From DASXMX01 sp036794395 (GTDB lineage: Bacteria > Planctomycetota > Phycisphaerae > Tepidisphaerales > Tepidisphaeraceae), in the NCBI GenBank assembly GCA_036794395.1, contig DAIRGS010000144.1, forward strand, positions 1 to 17,842: 17,842 nt of DNA. Direction: 5' to 3'. Both the position numbers and the translations under genes were made by a program. Shown one piece after another: positions 7,054 through 14,502 of this stretch; position 1 is the first letter of the stretch, and each line of letters begins with the position of its first letter. The notes beneath the pieces were generated by a model. That model was not told where the DNA came from. It ran no database searches and was given only the letters and a program-made list of their open reading frames with translations.

Positions 7054-8547
7054 ATGGCAGAACAACAAAAAAAATCGGCAGCCGCCGCCGCGGAAACCAC
7101 GAGCCAGTCCGCCAGCCTGATCGATCAGGCGATTATCGAGACCGAAAAGGGCGTGGGCCAGGACCGTGCCAAGGAACTGCTCGAGTCATTGGTGCGCGAA
7201 GCGCTTGGCGGAACCTTGACGTGGGACAAGAGCGTGACCCGCTCGATTAACCAGGGCATCAAGGCCCTGGATGAAAAGCTCTCCCGGCAACTCGCGGCCA
7301 TCATGCACAAGCCGGAGTTTCAAAAGCTCGAAGGCAGTTGGCGCGGGCTGCATCACCTGGTCTTCAAAAGCGAAACCAGCAAGACGCTCAAGATCCGCGT
7401 CATGAATGTCAGCAAGCGCGAGGTGTTCAAAGACCTCGACACCGCCGTCGAATTCGATCAGAGCCAGACCTTTAAAAAGCTTTACGAAGACGAGTTCGGC
7501 ACGCCGGGCGGCGCGCCCTTTGGCGCGCTGATCGGCGATTATGAATTCACCAATCACCCCGAAGACATCGATCTGCTGGAAAAAATGTCGGGCGTCGCGG
7601 CGGCATCGTTCTGTCCGTTCATCTCAGCGGCCGCTCCCGAATTGCTGGGCATGCAGAGCTTTTCAGAACTCTCCAAGCCGCGTGATCTGGAACGGATCTT
7701 TGAATCCAAAGAGTACATCAAGTGGAAAGCATTCCGTGATACCGAAGATTCGCGCTACGTCACGCTCGCACTGCCGCGCGTCCTTTCCCGGCTGCCATAC
7801 GGCAAAAACACCAAGCCCATCGAGGAGTTCGGCTACGAAGAAGTGGAACTCGATGCCTCGGGCAAAGCCAAGCCAGTCCCGCACGATCACTATGCCTGGA
7901 TGAACGCGGCCTATGCGTACGGTGCCGTGTTGACCAACGCTTTTGCCACCACCCAGTGGTGTACCGCGATACGCGGAAGAGAAAACGGCGGCACCGCCGA
8001 GGGCCTTCCGGTCCATCTCTTCACCAGCGATTCGGGCGATACCCAGGTGAAGTGTCCCACGGAAATCGCGATCACCGATCGCCGGGATGCTGAGCTCAGC
8101 AAGCTCGGGTTCCTCCCGCTCTGCCACTACAAAAACACCGATTATTCCGTGTTCTTCGGCGGACAGACCGTTAAAAAGCCCAAGCAGTTCACTTCACCCA
8201 AAGACACGGCTAATTCCGAGATTTCGGCCCGCCTTCCTTACATCATGGCCTCTTCGCGAATTGCTCATTTCCTGAAGATGATTGCCCGCGACAAGATCGG
8301 CTCTTTCATGGAAGCCTCGGATTGCCAGGATTGGCTCAATCGTTGGATCGCACAATATGTACTGGCCGATGACAAGCCTTCGGAAGAAATGAAGAAGCGA
8401 TTCCCGCTGAGCGAAGCCAAAATCGAGGTCCGCGAAATCCCCGGCAAACCCGGCGCGTACAACGCGACGGCGCTGTTGCGGCCCTGGCTCCAGATGGAAG
8501 AGCTCAATGCGGCATTGAGCATGGTCGCGGAAATTCCCAAACAGTAG
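7054..8547 (+). CDS. tssC: Type VI secretion sheath large subunit TssC (ImpC/VipB)
   Basis: 497 residues, normal for TssC. The first about 30 residues are Ala/Gln-rich, then comes a helix SASLIDQAIIETEKG, at the place where the ClpV-interacting helix lies in Vibrio VipB. The conserved core includes GSWRGLHHLV, VEFDQSQTFKKLYEDEFG, PFGALIGDYEF, YIKWKAFRD and LPRVLSRLPYG. The C-terminal part has SARLPYIMASSRIAHFLK and ends in the usual beta strands (YNATALLRPWLQMEEL). ATG 7054 was chosen over the in-frame GTG 7042 because a GAAGGG lies upstream at suitable distance and the extra residues are not conserved. TssC intertwines with TssB in the contractile sheath. A second TssC-family gene follows after 30 nt. 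This copy is the better match to canonical TssC. Confidence 0.96.
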   Translation: MAEQQKKSAAAAAETTSQSASLIDQAIIETEKGVGQDRAKELLESLVREALGGTLTWDKSVTRSINQGIKALDEKLSRQLAAIMHKPEFQKLEGSWRGLHHLVFKSETSKTLKIRVMNVSKREVFKDLDTAVEFDQSQTFKKLYEDEFGTPGGAPFGALIGDYEFTNHPEDIDLLEKMSGVAAASFCPFISAAAPELLGMQSFSELSKPRDLERIFESKEYIKWKAFRDTEDSRYVTLALPRVLSRLPYGKNTKPIEEFGYEEVELDASGKAKPVPHDHYAWMNAAYAYGAVLTNAFATTQWCTAIRGRENGGTAEGLPVHLFTSDSGDTQVKCPTEIAITDRRDAELSKLGFLPLCHYKNTDYSVFFGGQTVKKPKQFTSPKDTANSEISARLPYIMASSRIAHFLKMIARDKIGSFMEASDCQDWLNRWIAQYVLADDKPSEEMKKRFPLSEAKIEVREIPGKPGAYNATALLRPWLQMEELNAALSMVAEIPKQ

Positions 8548-8577
8548 TGCCGGATCATTGGGTTTTAGGGTGTAAGT

Positions 8578-10218
8578 ATGTCCGCCGAATCGCCCACCCC
8601 TGACGGTTCGCCGGTGGTGTACTTGAGTGACGCGCCGGACGACGATCTGACCTCGTCCGTGCCCCCGGATTGGGCGGACGTCGCGCAGGCGTTCGTCCCT
8701 GAGGCCCCTGTGTCGGAGGCGTTTGCCCCGCCTCCGCCATCCGCTCCCGAACTGCCTGAGCTGGACCTGCTATCCCTTGTCTTGGAGGCAACCGGCGCAG
8801 GCGCATCTCCGCCATCTCCAAATTCAGTCCAAGTCTTACGCAACCTGGTTCGTGAAGCCGCTGCTGATGGTGAAGCCCTTCGAGAATTCAAGAATCTGCT
8901 GGCCTGTGCCGTAGCCCGACTCGATCAACTCGTCACCCGGCAGATCAATCGCATTCTCCATCATCCCCGTTTTCAACAGCTCGAAGCGTCCTGGCGGGGG
9001 CTCCATTATCTCGTCGAACACAGCGATTCCGAGGAAGGCATCAAAGTCCGCATGCTCAACGCCTCCTGGTCCGAACTCGCCCGGGACGTCGAGCGCGCTT
9101 TGGAATTCGATCAGAGCACGCTTTTCCATAAGGTATATGAAGACGAATTCGGCATGCCCGGCGGCGAGCCGTTCGGCGTCTTGATCGGTGACTACAGCAT
9201 CCGCCACCAAAGCACCGCCGATCATCCAATTGACGATATTTCCGTACTCACCTCAATCTCCCAGGTCGCCGCCGCGGCCTTTGCCCCCTTTATCGCTTCC
9301 GTCCATCCCTCGGTGCTGGGCCTCGATCAGTTTTCAGGACTCGAATTGCCGCTGAATCTCGAACGATTGTTCGAGCAGAAGGAATACCTAAGGTGGAAGC
9401 TCTTTCGCGAATCGGTCGATTCTCGCTTCGTTGGATTGACCCTCCCTCGCGTGCTCATGCGCCTCCCTTATGAAGAGAGCACATTCAGTTCCGAACAATT
9501 CTGCTTTCGCGAAGACGTCAGCTCATCCCAGGGGAACAATTACCTATGGGGAAATCCCGCTTACGCGTTAGGCGCCGTTCTAACCCGCAGCTTTTCCCGA
9601 TCGCGATGGTTGGCTGACATCCGCGGAGTTCGGCGCGGCGAAGAGGGCGGCGGACTCGTCACCGGCCTCCCCATCGCCAGCTTCGAAACCGACGCCCAGG
9701 GCGTCGCCCTACGCTTCCCAACCGACATCACCATCACCGATCTCCAGGAGCGCGCGCTGGCCGAGCTGGGCCTGATCCCCCTCTGCGTCTGCAAAGACAC
9801 CGAATTCTGCGCCTTTTACGGGAACCAGTCGGTGCAAAAGGCCAAGGCCTACACCGACGCTTCCGCCACCGCCAACGCCCGTATCTCCGCGATGCTTCAA
9901 TACATCCTCTGCGCATCCCGCTTCGCGCATTATCTGAAAATAATCGGCCGCGATAAAACGGGGTCCGTCGCCGATCCCTACGAGCTAAGTAACTATCTTT
10001 CGAACTGGCTGATGAAGTACACCCTGGATGATGCCAATGCATCTCCCGACATGAAGGCGCGATATCCCCTTCGCGGTTTTGAGGTTAACGTGCGCGAGCA
10101 GCCCGATAAGCCCGGCGCCTTTTTCTGCGAGCTGCTGCTCTTGCCGCACTCACAATGGGATGAACTTTCGCTGGGCGTGCGCCTGGTGACGGATTTGGCG
10201 CCGCTTCGGTCGGTCTGA
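8578..10218 (+). CDS. Second TssC-family sheath protein (ImpD-like) with N-terminal extension
   Basis: 546 residues, about 50 longer than its neighbour. From about residue 100 it parallels TssC throughout: SWRGLHYLV, LEFDQSTLFHKVYEDEFG, PFGVLIGDYS, YLRWKLFRESVDSRFV, LPRVLMRLPYE, ARISAMLQYILCASRFAHYLK and a matching C-terminus. Residues 1-60 are an acidic, Ser/Pro-rich low-complexity segment not seen in TssC; residues about 61-95 (LDLLSLVLEATGAG...) align with the TssC N-terminal helices. Position and type correspond to rhizobial ImpD and to the paired TssC proteins of Agrobacterium, which are both T6SS components. It may co-assemble into the sheath, cap it or replace TssC under some conditions; the sequence does not decide. 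ATG 8578 follows AGGGTG by five bases. No hcp gene lies near it. Confidence 0.92.
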   Translation: MSAESPTPDGSPVVYLSDAPDDDLTSSVPPDWADVAQAFVPEAPVSEAFAPPPPSAPELPELDLLSLVLEATGAGASPPSPNSVQVLRNLVREAAADGEALREFKNLLACAVARLDQLVTRQINRILHHPRFQQLEASWRGLHYLVEHSDSEEGIKVRMLNASWSELARDVERALEFDQSTLFHKVYEDEFGMPGGEPFGVLIGDYSIRHQSTADHPIDDISVLTSISQVAAAAFAPFIASVHPSVLGLDQFSGLELPLNLERLFEQKEYLRWKLFRESVDSRFVGLTLPRVLMRLPYEESTFSSEQFCFREDVSSSQGNNYLWGNPAYALGAVLTRSFSRSRWLADIRGVRRGEEGGGLVTGLPIASFETDAQGVALRFPTDITITDLQERALAELGLIPLCVCKDTEFCAFYGNQSVQKAKAYTDASATANARISAMLQYILCASRFAHYLKIIGRDKTGSVADPYELSNYLSNWLMKYTLDDANASPDMKARYPLRGFEVNVREQPDKPGAFFCELLLLPHSQWDELSLGVRLVTDLAPLRSV

Positions 10219-10237
10219 CAAAAATGCTGATTTGCAC

Positions 10238-10242
10238 GAGGA
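10238..10242 (+). promoter_or_regulatory. Ribosome binding site deciding the start at 10248
   Basis: GAGGA five bases before ATG 10248 favours this start over the in-frame ATG at 10224, which has no purine-rich site and adds eight residues not typical of ImpE proteins. Confidence 0.6.
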
Positions 10243-10247
10243 CGCCT

Positions 10248-11057
10248 ATGCCCAACGCGTTGGATCAATTTCAAGCCGGCTGTCTGAATGACGCCATCTC
10301 CGCCGCCGCCGACCAGGTGCGAAACAAGCCCGGCGAGATTGCCCATCGCTGGCTGCTGTGCGAACTTCTCTGCTTCGCAGGTGATCTCGAACGCGCCGAC
10401 AAGCACCTTGATCTCATCGGAAACCAGGATCCCCGCGCCGCCTCCACCGCCGCTCTCTTCCGCCAGCTGATTCGCGCGGAAACCGCCCGCCAGCAATTCT
10501 TCACTCAAGGTCGCGTCCCAGAATTCCTGGCCGAGCCGTCCGAGGATCTGAAGCTCCGGCTGGCGGCATCAATTCGAATCCGCGAGGGCGCTTCCACAGA
10601 AGCCGCCCAGATGCTCGAGCAGGCCCGCCAGGCAAGCCCGGCCATCAAGGGCCAATGCGATGGACAGGCGTTCGATGGCATTTGCGATCTCGACGATCTC
10701 ACTTCAAGTGTCTTCGAAGTTCTGACAAGCACCGGAAAATACTATTGGATCCCGATGCATTCCGTTCAAGAACTTGAATTTCGTGCCCCCTCCGGAGTTC
10801 GCGATCTGCTCTGGCGACAGGCCCGCATGGCCGTGAGCGGCGGCCCCGATGGCGAAGTCTACCTCCCCGCCCTCTATCCCAATTCTCATTCCAGCAGCGA
10901 CGATCGACTCCGTCTCGGTCGCTCCACCGAATGGACTGGCGGAGACGCCGAGCCCTCCCGTGGCGTCGGGCAACGCATGTTCATGATCGGCGAAGACGCC
11001 CGCGCCATTGGCGACGTCACACGCATTGAATTTGATCACGCCGAAGGGAGTCGCTAG
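10248..11057 (+). CDS. tagJ: Type VI secretion accessory protein TagJ (ImpE/HsiE family)
   Basis: 269 residues, the usual ImpE length. The N-terminal half is helical and TPR-like, with the family hallmark HRWLLCELLCFAGDLERADK at about 32-51. The C-terminal ImpE domain begins near residue 140 with FDGICDLDDLTSSVFEVL, then YYWIPMHSVQELEF, PSGVRDLLWRQARM and VYLPALYPNS. In Pseudomonas the homologue HsiE1/TagJ binds the N-terminus of TssB and occurs only in a subset of T6SS, where it co-varies with the way ClpV engages the sheath. It lies between the second TssC gene and tssE, as impE does in rhizobia. It is cytoplasmic. Its stop is directly followed by the GTG of tssE (TAGGTG), with no spacer. 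Confidence 0.93.
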   Translation: MPNALDQFQAGCLNDAISAAADQVRNKPGEIAHRWLLCELLCFAGDLERADKHLDLIGNQDPRAASTAALFRQLIRAETARQQFFTQGRVPEFLAEPSEDLKLRLAASIRIREGASTEAAQMLEQARQASPAIKGQCDGQAFDGICDLDDLTSSVFEVLTSTGKYYWIPMHSVQELEFRAPSGVRDLLWRQARMAVSGGPDGEVYLPALYPNSHSSSDDRLRLGRSTEWTGGDAEPSRGVGQRMFMIGEDARAIGDVTRIEFDHAEGSR

Positions 11058-11546
11058 GTGGCCAGGATTCCCGAGAATCGCGCCGTCCTTCGCTCGGTGC
11101 TCGATCGTCTAACCGACGGCGCCGCGCCGCCAGCGCCCGGCAAAACTTCCGCGCAGTCCGTCCGCGATCTCAAGCAGTCCGTTCGGCGCGATCTTGAGAA
11201 TCTCCTCAACACGCGGTGGCGCTGCACGTCGTGGCCGCCCGATTTAAAAATGCTCGATTCATCACTGGTCAACTACGGCATTCCCGATTTTAGCGGCGCG
11301 AACCTCGGCAATGCTGCAACGCGCGAAGAGTTCCGCAAGCTGCTGGAGAAGGCGATCACCGTGTTCGAGCCCCGTTTCCTGAAAGTCTCCGTTCGCGTCG
11401 CCGAAGCGCCCGATCCGGTCGACCGCACATTGCGGTTTCGCATCGACGCCATCCTCCGGGCCGAGCCCACCCCCGAACCCGTCCGATTTGACACGGCCAT
11501 CGAGCCCACCACCGCGGCCTTCAGCGTCAAGAGGGTCGAGCGATGA
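11058..11546 (+). CDS. tssE: Type VI secretion baseplate protein TssE (ImpF, gp25-like)
   Basis: 162 residues. The N-terminus has the TssE start pattern VLRSVLDRLTDG; a helix with SVRRDLENLLNTR at about 42-54 is the conserved gp25/TssE signature; LVNYGIPDFSG and the following amphipathic helix match GPW/gp25 folds. The C-terminal strand region contains VSVRVAE and LRFRIDAILRAEP. TssE is a baseplate wedge protein resembling phage T4 gp25 and nucleates sheath polymerisation. The start is a GTG at 11058, supported by AAGGGAG at 11044-11050 with seven-base spacing. The stop overlaps the tssF start by four bases (ATGA), indicating translational coupling. Confidence 0.94.
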   Translation: MARIPENRAVLRSVLDRLTDGAAPPAPGKTSAQSVRDLKQSVRRDLENLLNTRWRCTSWPPDLKMLDSSLVNYGIPDFSGANLGNAATREEFRKLLEKAITVFEPRFLKVSVRVAEAPDPVDRTLRFRIDAILRAEPTPEPVRFDTAIEPTTAAFSVKRVER

Positions 11547-13390
11547 GCGACGAGCTATTGCCGTACTACAGCCGCGAGCTCACCTATATCCGCGAATTGG
11601 CCGGAGAATTCGCGCGGGCCAATCCAGCCGTCGCCGAACGCCTCGGTGTTTCCCAGCAGGCCGACGAAGCAAAAGATCCCCACATCGAACGCCTGATCGA
11701 AGCCTTCGCCTATCTCAGTGGCCGCATTCGCCGAAAGCTCGACGACGATTTCCCCGAACTCGTCAGCGGCATGCTCAGTGTGCTGTATCCGCATCTGATC
11801 ACCCCAATCCCCTCAATGGCCGTCGCCCAGGTCAAGCTACAACGCGCCCAGGCGGAACTGACTGCTGGCTTCACCGTGCCCTCTGGCGCCGAAATTGAAA
11901 CCCCGGTCGTATCCGGTCCCCATGCCGGAGAAACGTGCCGGTTCCGCACCGCCTATCCGCTCACCATCTGGCCCATCGAAGTGGCAGCCGCAAAGCTCGG
12001 CGCTCTGCCCTTCTCAACCGATTCCGAATTACCCTCCCAAGCGATTGCCGCCCTCACCTTTGAGCTGCGTTGCCTCGGCCCCGAAGTCGCCTTCTCCAAG
12101 ATGAAGATCCCCGTCCTGCGCTTCTATCTCTCCGGCCAAGACCAGCACACCTTCCCCCTCTACGAGCTGATCCTCAATAACACCGTCGATATCGTGCTCA
12201 AGGGCACCGAAAAAACCGCCAGACGAATTACGCTCGGTCGCGCCGCCATCAACCCCGCCGGCTTCTCTGCCGGCGAATCACTGTTGCCCTACGGTGCCCA
12301 ATCTTTTGACGGCTATCGTCTCCTGTCAGAATATTTCGCCTTCCCCCGCAAGTTCCTCTTCATCGACATTGCCTTGCCGCCAGATGCCCTCAATGAAATC
12401 GGCAACCGCCTTGAGCTCCATCTCTTTGTCAATCGAACGCTCCCCGATCTTGAGAAGGTTGTCTCCGCCGACACCTTCCGTCTGGGCTGCACCCCCATCA
12501 TCAACCTGTTCAAGAAGCAGGCCGACGCCGTCGAACTCGACGAAACCCGAACGGAATACCGCATCGAGCCCGACCGCCGCCGCCGGCTCGCTCACGAAAT
12601 CTATTCCGTCGATCGTGTCATGGTCGCCGCCCGAGGCACACGCCCCGTTGAATCCAAACCCTTCTACTCCCTCATGCGCCGCGCCGGTGAAGGCGACGAA
12701 AAAGTCTTCTGGTACGCCCGCCGGCGTCCCCCGCGCCGCACCATCGGCCAGCAGGATCGCGGCACCGATCTTTATCTCACGCTTGTCGATCTGGATTTCG
12801 CCCGGCTCCCCATTTCCGACCGCACCGTCATCGCCGAAGTCACCTGCCTCAATCGCGATCTCCCCCAACATCTGCCCCGCGGCGGTCGAAACCCGCTGCT
12901 AACCCTGGTCTCCGGAGGCCCTGTCGAGTTGGAGTGCCTCACCCCGCCTACTCCCACAATCCGCGCCGCCCTCGAACGCGGCGCAATGTGGCGCCTGGTC
13001 TCACAACTTAATCTTAATTACTTATCCATCACCGGCGGAGCTCAAGCCGCCGAAACGCTCCGCGAAATGCTCCGCCTCTATAACTTCGGCGAATCGGCCG
13101 ATGCCAGCGCAAAGATCGGAAGCATCCTCGAAGTAAACAGTCAGCTCGTAACGCGCCGCGCCGGCCTCGCGTCTGCCGGCGGCGTTGCACGCGGAATGGA
13201 AGTCAAAATTCGCTTCGACGAAGACCGCTTTGCCGATCGCGGCCTCTACCTGTTCGCCAGCGTGCTCGAGCGTTTCATCGCCCTGTATTGCTCAATCAAT
13301 TCATTCTCGCAATTGGTGGCGATGACCAAGCAGCGGGATGGAGTCTTAAAACGCTGGCCGCCGCGGGCAGGGGAGCAGGTGCTCCAATGA
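11543..13390 (+). CDS. tssF: Type VI secretion baseplate protein TssF (ImpG/VasA)
   Basis: 615 residues, normal for the family. The N-terminus LLPYYSRELTYIRELAGEFA is a TssF hallmark, followed by DPHIERLIEAFAYLSGRIRRKLDDDFPEL and LYPHLITPIPSMA. The middle contains FRTAYPLTIWPIEV and FYLSGQ. The C-terminus has FDEDRFADRGLYLFASVLERF and SINSFSQLVA, again typical. TssF with TssG and TssK forms baseplate wedges in the cytoplasm, analogous to phage T4 gp6/gp7. It overlaps tssE and tssG by four bases each, so the three baseplate genes are translationally linked. No tssK is present in the window. Confidence 0.96.
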   Translation: MSDELLPYYSRELTYIRELAGEFARANPAVAERLGVSQQADEAKDPHIERLIEAFAYLSGRIRRKLDDDFPELVSGMLSVLYPHLITPIPSMAVAQVKLQRAQAELTAGFTVPSGAEIETPVVSGPHAGETCRFRTAYPLTIWPIEVAAAKLGALPFSTDSELPSQAIAALTFELRCLGPEVAFSKMKIPVLRFYLSGQDQHTFPLYELILNNTVDIVLKGTEKTARRITLGRAAINPAGFSAGESLLPYGAQSFDGYRLLSEYFAFPRKFLFIDIALPPDALNEIGNRLELHLFVNRTLPDLEKVVSADTFRLGCTPIINLFKKQADAVELDETRTEYRIEPDRRRRLAHEIYSVDRVMVAARGTRPVESKPFYSLMRRAGEGDEKVFWYARRRPPRRTIGQQDRGTDLYLTLVDLDFARLPISDRTVIAEVTCLNRDLPQHLPRGGRNPLLTLVSGGPVELECLTPPTPTIRAALERGAMWRLVSQLNLNYLSITGGAQAAETLREMLRLYNFGESADASAKIGSILEVNSQLVTRRAGLASAGGVARGMEVKIRFDEDRFADRGLYLFASVLERFIALYCSINSFSQLVAMTKQRDGVLKRWPPRAGEQVLQ

Positions 13391-14478
13391 AAAACCCCGA
13401 CCGCGACAGCCTCGATAAGCGCCTGACCGACGACGCCCCCCAATTTGATTTCTTCCAAGCTGTCCGTTTGCTTGTTCGCCAATCGCGCCAGAACGCTTCA
13501 GTAAACGGATCTGCTCCCCCAGGCGAAGACTCCTCCCCCGCTAAAGAAGCCGTCCGATTCCGCTCCTCTCCAACTTTGTCTTTCGCCGCGGCCCCCATCC
13601 AATCGATCAAGCCACCGGCCGATGGCGCGCCCGCTGAGATGACTGTTACGTTCATGGGTCTGACCGGCCCCTCCGGTGCTCTCCCGCATCACTACACCTC
13701 TACGGTTATCGAGCAGGAACGCAATCGCGACCCGTCGATGCGGGCCTTCTTCGATTTATTTCACCATCGCCTTGTTTCTCATTTCTACCGGGCCTGGGAA
13801 AAGTATCGCTTCCCCACCGCCTACGAACGCACCCGGCTCGGCACTTCTGGCCATGATCGCACCACCGCCCACACTCCCTGGAATGGAACAGATCCGTTCA
13901 CCAGCGCCTTAATGTGCCTCGTCGGATTGGGTAACCGTGGCCACCAGGGCCGGCTCAACGTCGGCGAGGAACTCCTGCTCTTCTACGCCGGCCAGTATTC
14001 ACGCCGCCCGCGCAGTGCCGGCACGCTCGCCACCCTTCTGACCGACTGCTTCGGTGTCACCACCGAGGTGCTCCAGTTCCATGGACGATGGCTTCCCCTG
14101 GAAGAAGCCGATCGCTCCCGTCTGGGCCGGCCGGATGGCGCTGAAGGGTATTGCACGCTCGGCCGAAGCCTGGTCCTCGGCCGCCAGGTCTGGGAGTGCC
14201 AGAGCCGTTTCCGTATTCGCCTCGGCCCGCTCACTTACGACCAATTCTGTAAGTTTCTTCCCGGCTCCGAAGGCTTGCGCCAAGCCACAGAGCTCACCCG
14301 CATGTACGCCGGCGCGGAATTCGACTTTGATGTCGAGCCGGTCCTTTTGGCCGCGGAACGTCCCAGATCAAGACTCGGCCGTAAAGGCGGCGGCAGGTTG
14401 GGCGCCAATTTTTGGCTCTCGTCCGGCCCCGCTGCAAAGGATTTCGACAAGCGTGCTTTTGTGTCCAAAGCCACCTAA
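13387..14478 (+). CDS. tssG: Type VI secretion baseplate protein TssG (ImpH/VasB)
   Basis: 363 residues from ATG 13387, which overlaps the tssF stop by four bases. An upstream in-frame ATG at 13288 would put about 100 nt inside tssF and add non-family sequence, so it was rejected. Family motifs are PQFDFFQAVRLL at about 19-30, VRFRSSPTLSFAAAPI, the VTFMGLTGPSGALPHHYT block at about 86-103, and FFDLFHHRLVSHFYRAW. The C-terminal RLGANFWL matches the end of most TssG proteins; about 19 further residues (GPAAKDFDKRAFVSKAT) form a short extra tail. TssG is the partner of TssF in the baseplate wedge. Confidence 0.95.
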   Translation: MKNPDRDSLDKRLTDDAPQFDFFQAVRLLVRQSRQNASVNGSAPPGEDSSPAKEAVRFRSSPTLSFAAAPIQSIKPPADGAPAEMTVTFMGLTGPSGALPHHYTSTVIEQERNRDPSMRAFFDLFHHRLVSHFYRAWEKYRFPTAYERTRLGTSGHDRTTAHTPWNGTDPFTSALMCLVGLGNRGHQGRLNVGEELLLFYAGQYSRRPRSAGTLATLLTDCFGVTTEVLQFHGRWLPLEEADRSRLGRPDGAEGYCTLGRSLVLGRQVWECQSRFRIRLGPLTYDQFCKFLPGSEGLRQATELTRMYAGAEFDFDVEPVLLAAERPRSRLGRKGGGRLGANFWLSSGPAAKDFDKRAFVSKAT

Positions 14479-14502
14479 CTGCAACCGACTCCGGAGTAAA
14501 TT

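Noticed and set aside
13288..13386. Earlier in-frame ATG for tssG
   Set aside because: It lies deep inside tssF, and the four-base ATGA overlap at 13387 gives the family-like N-terminus.
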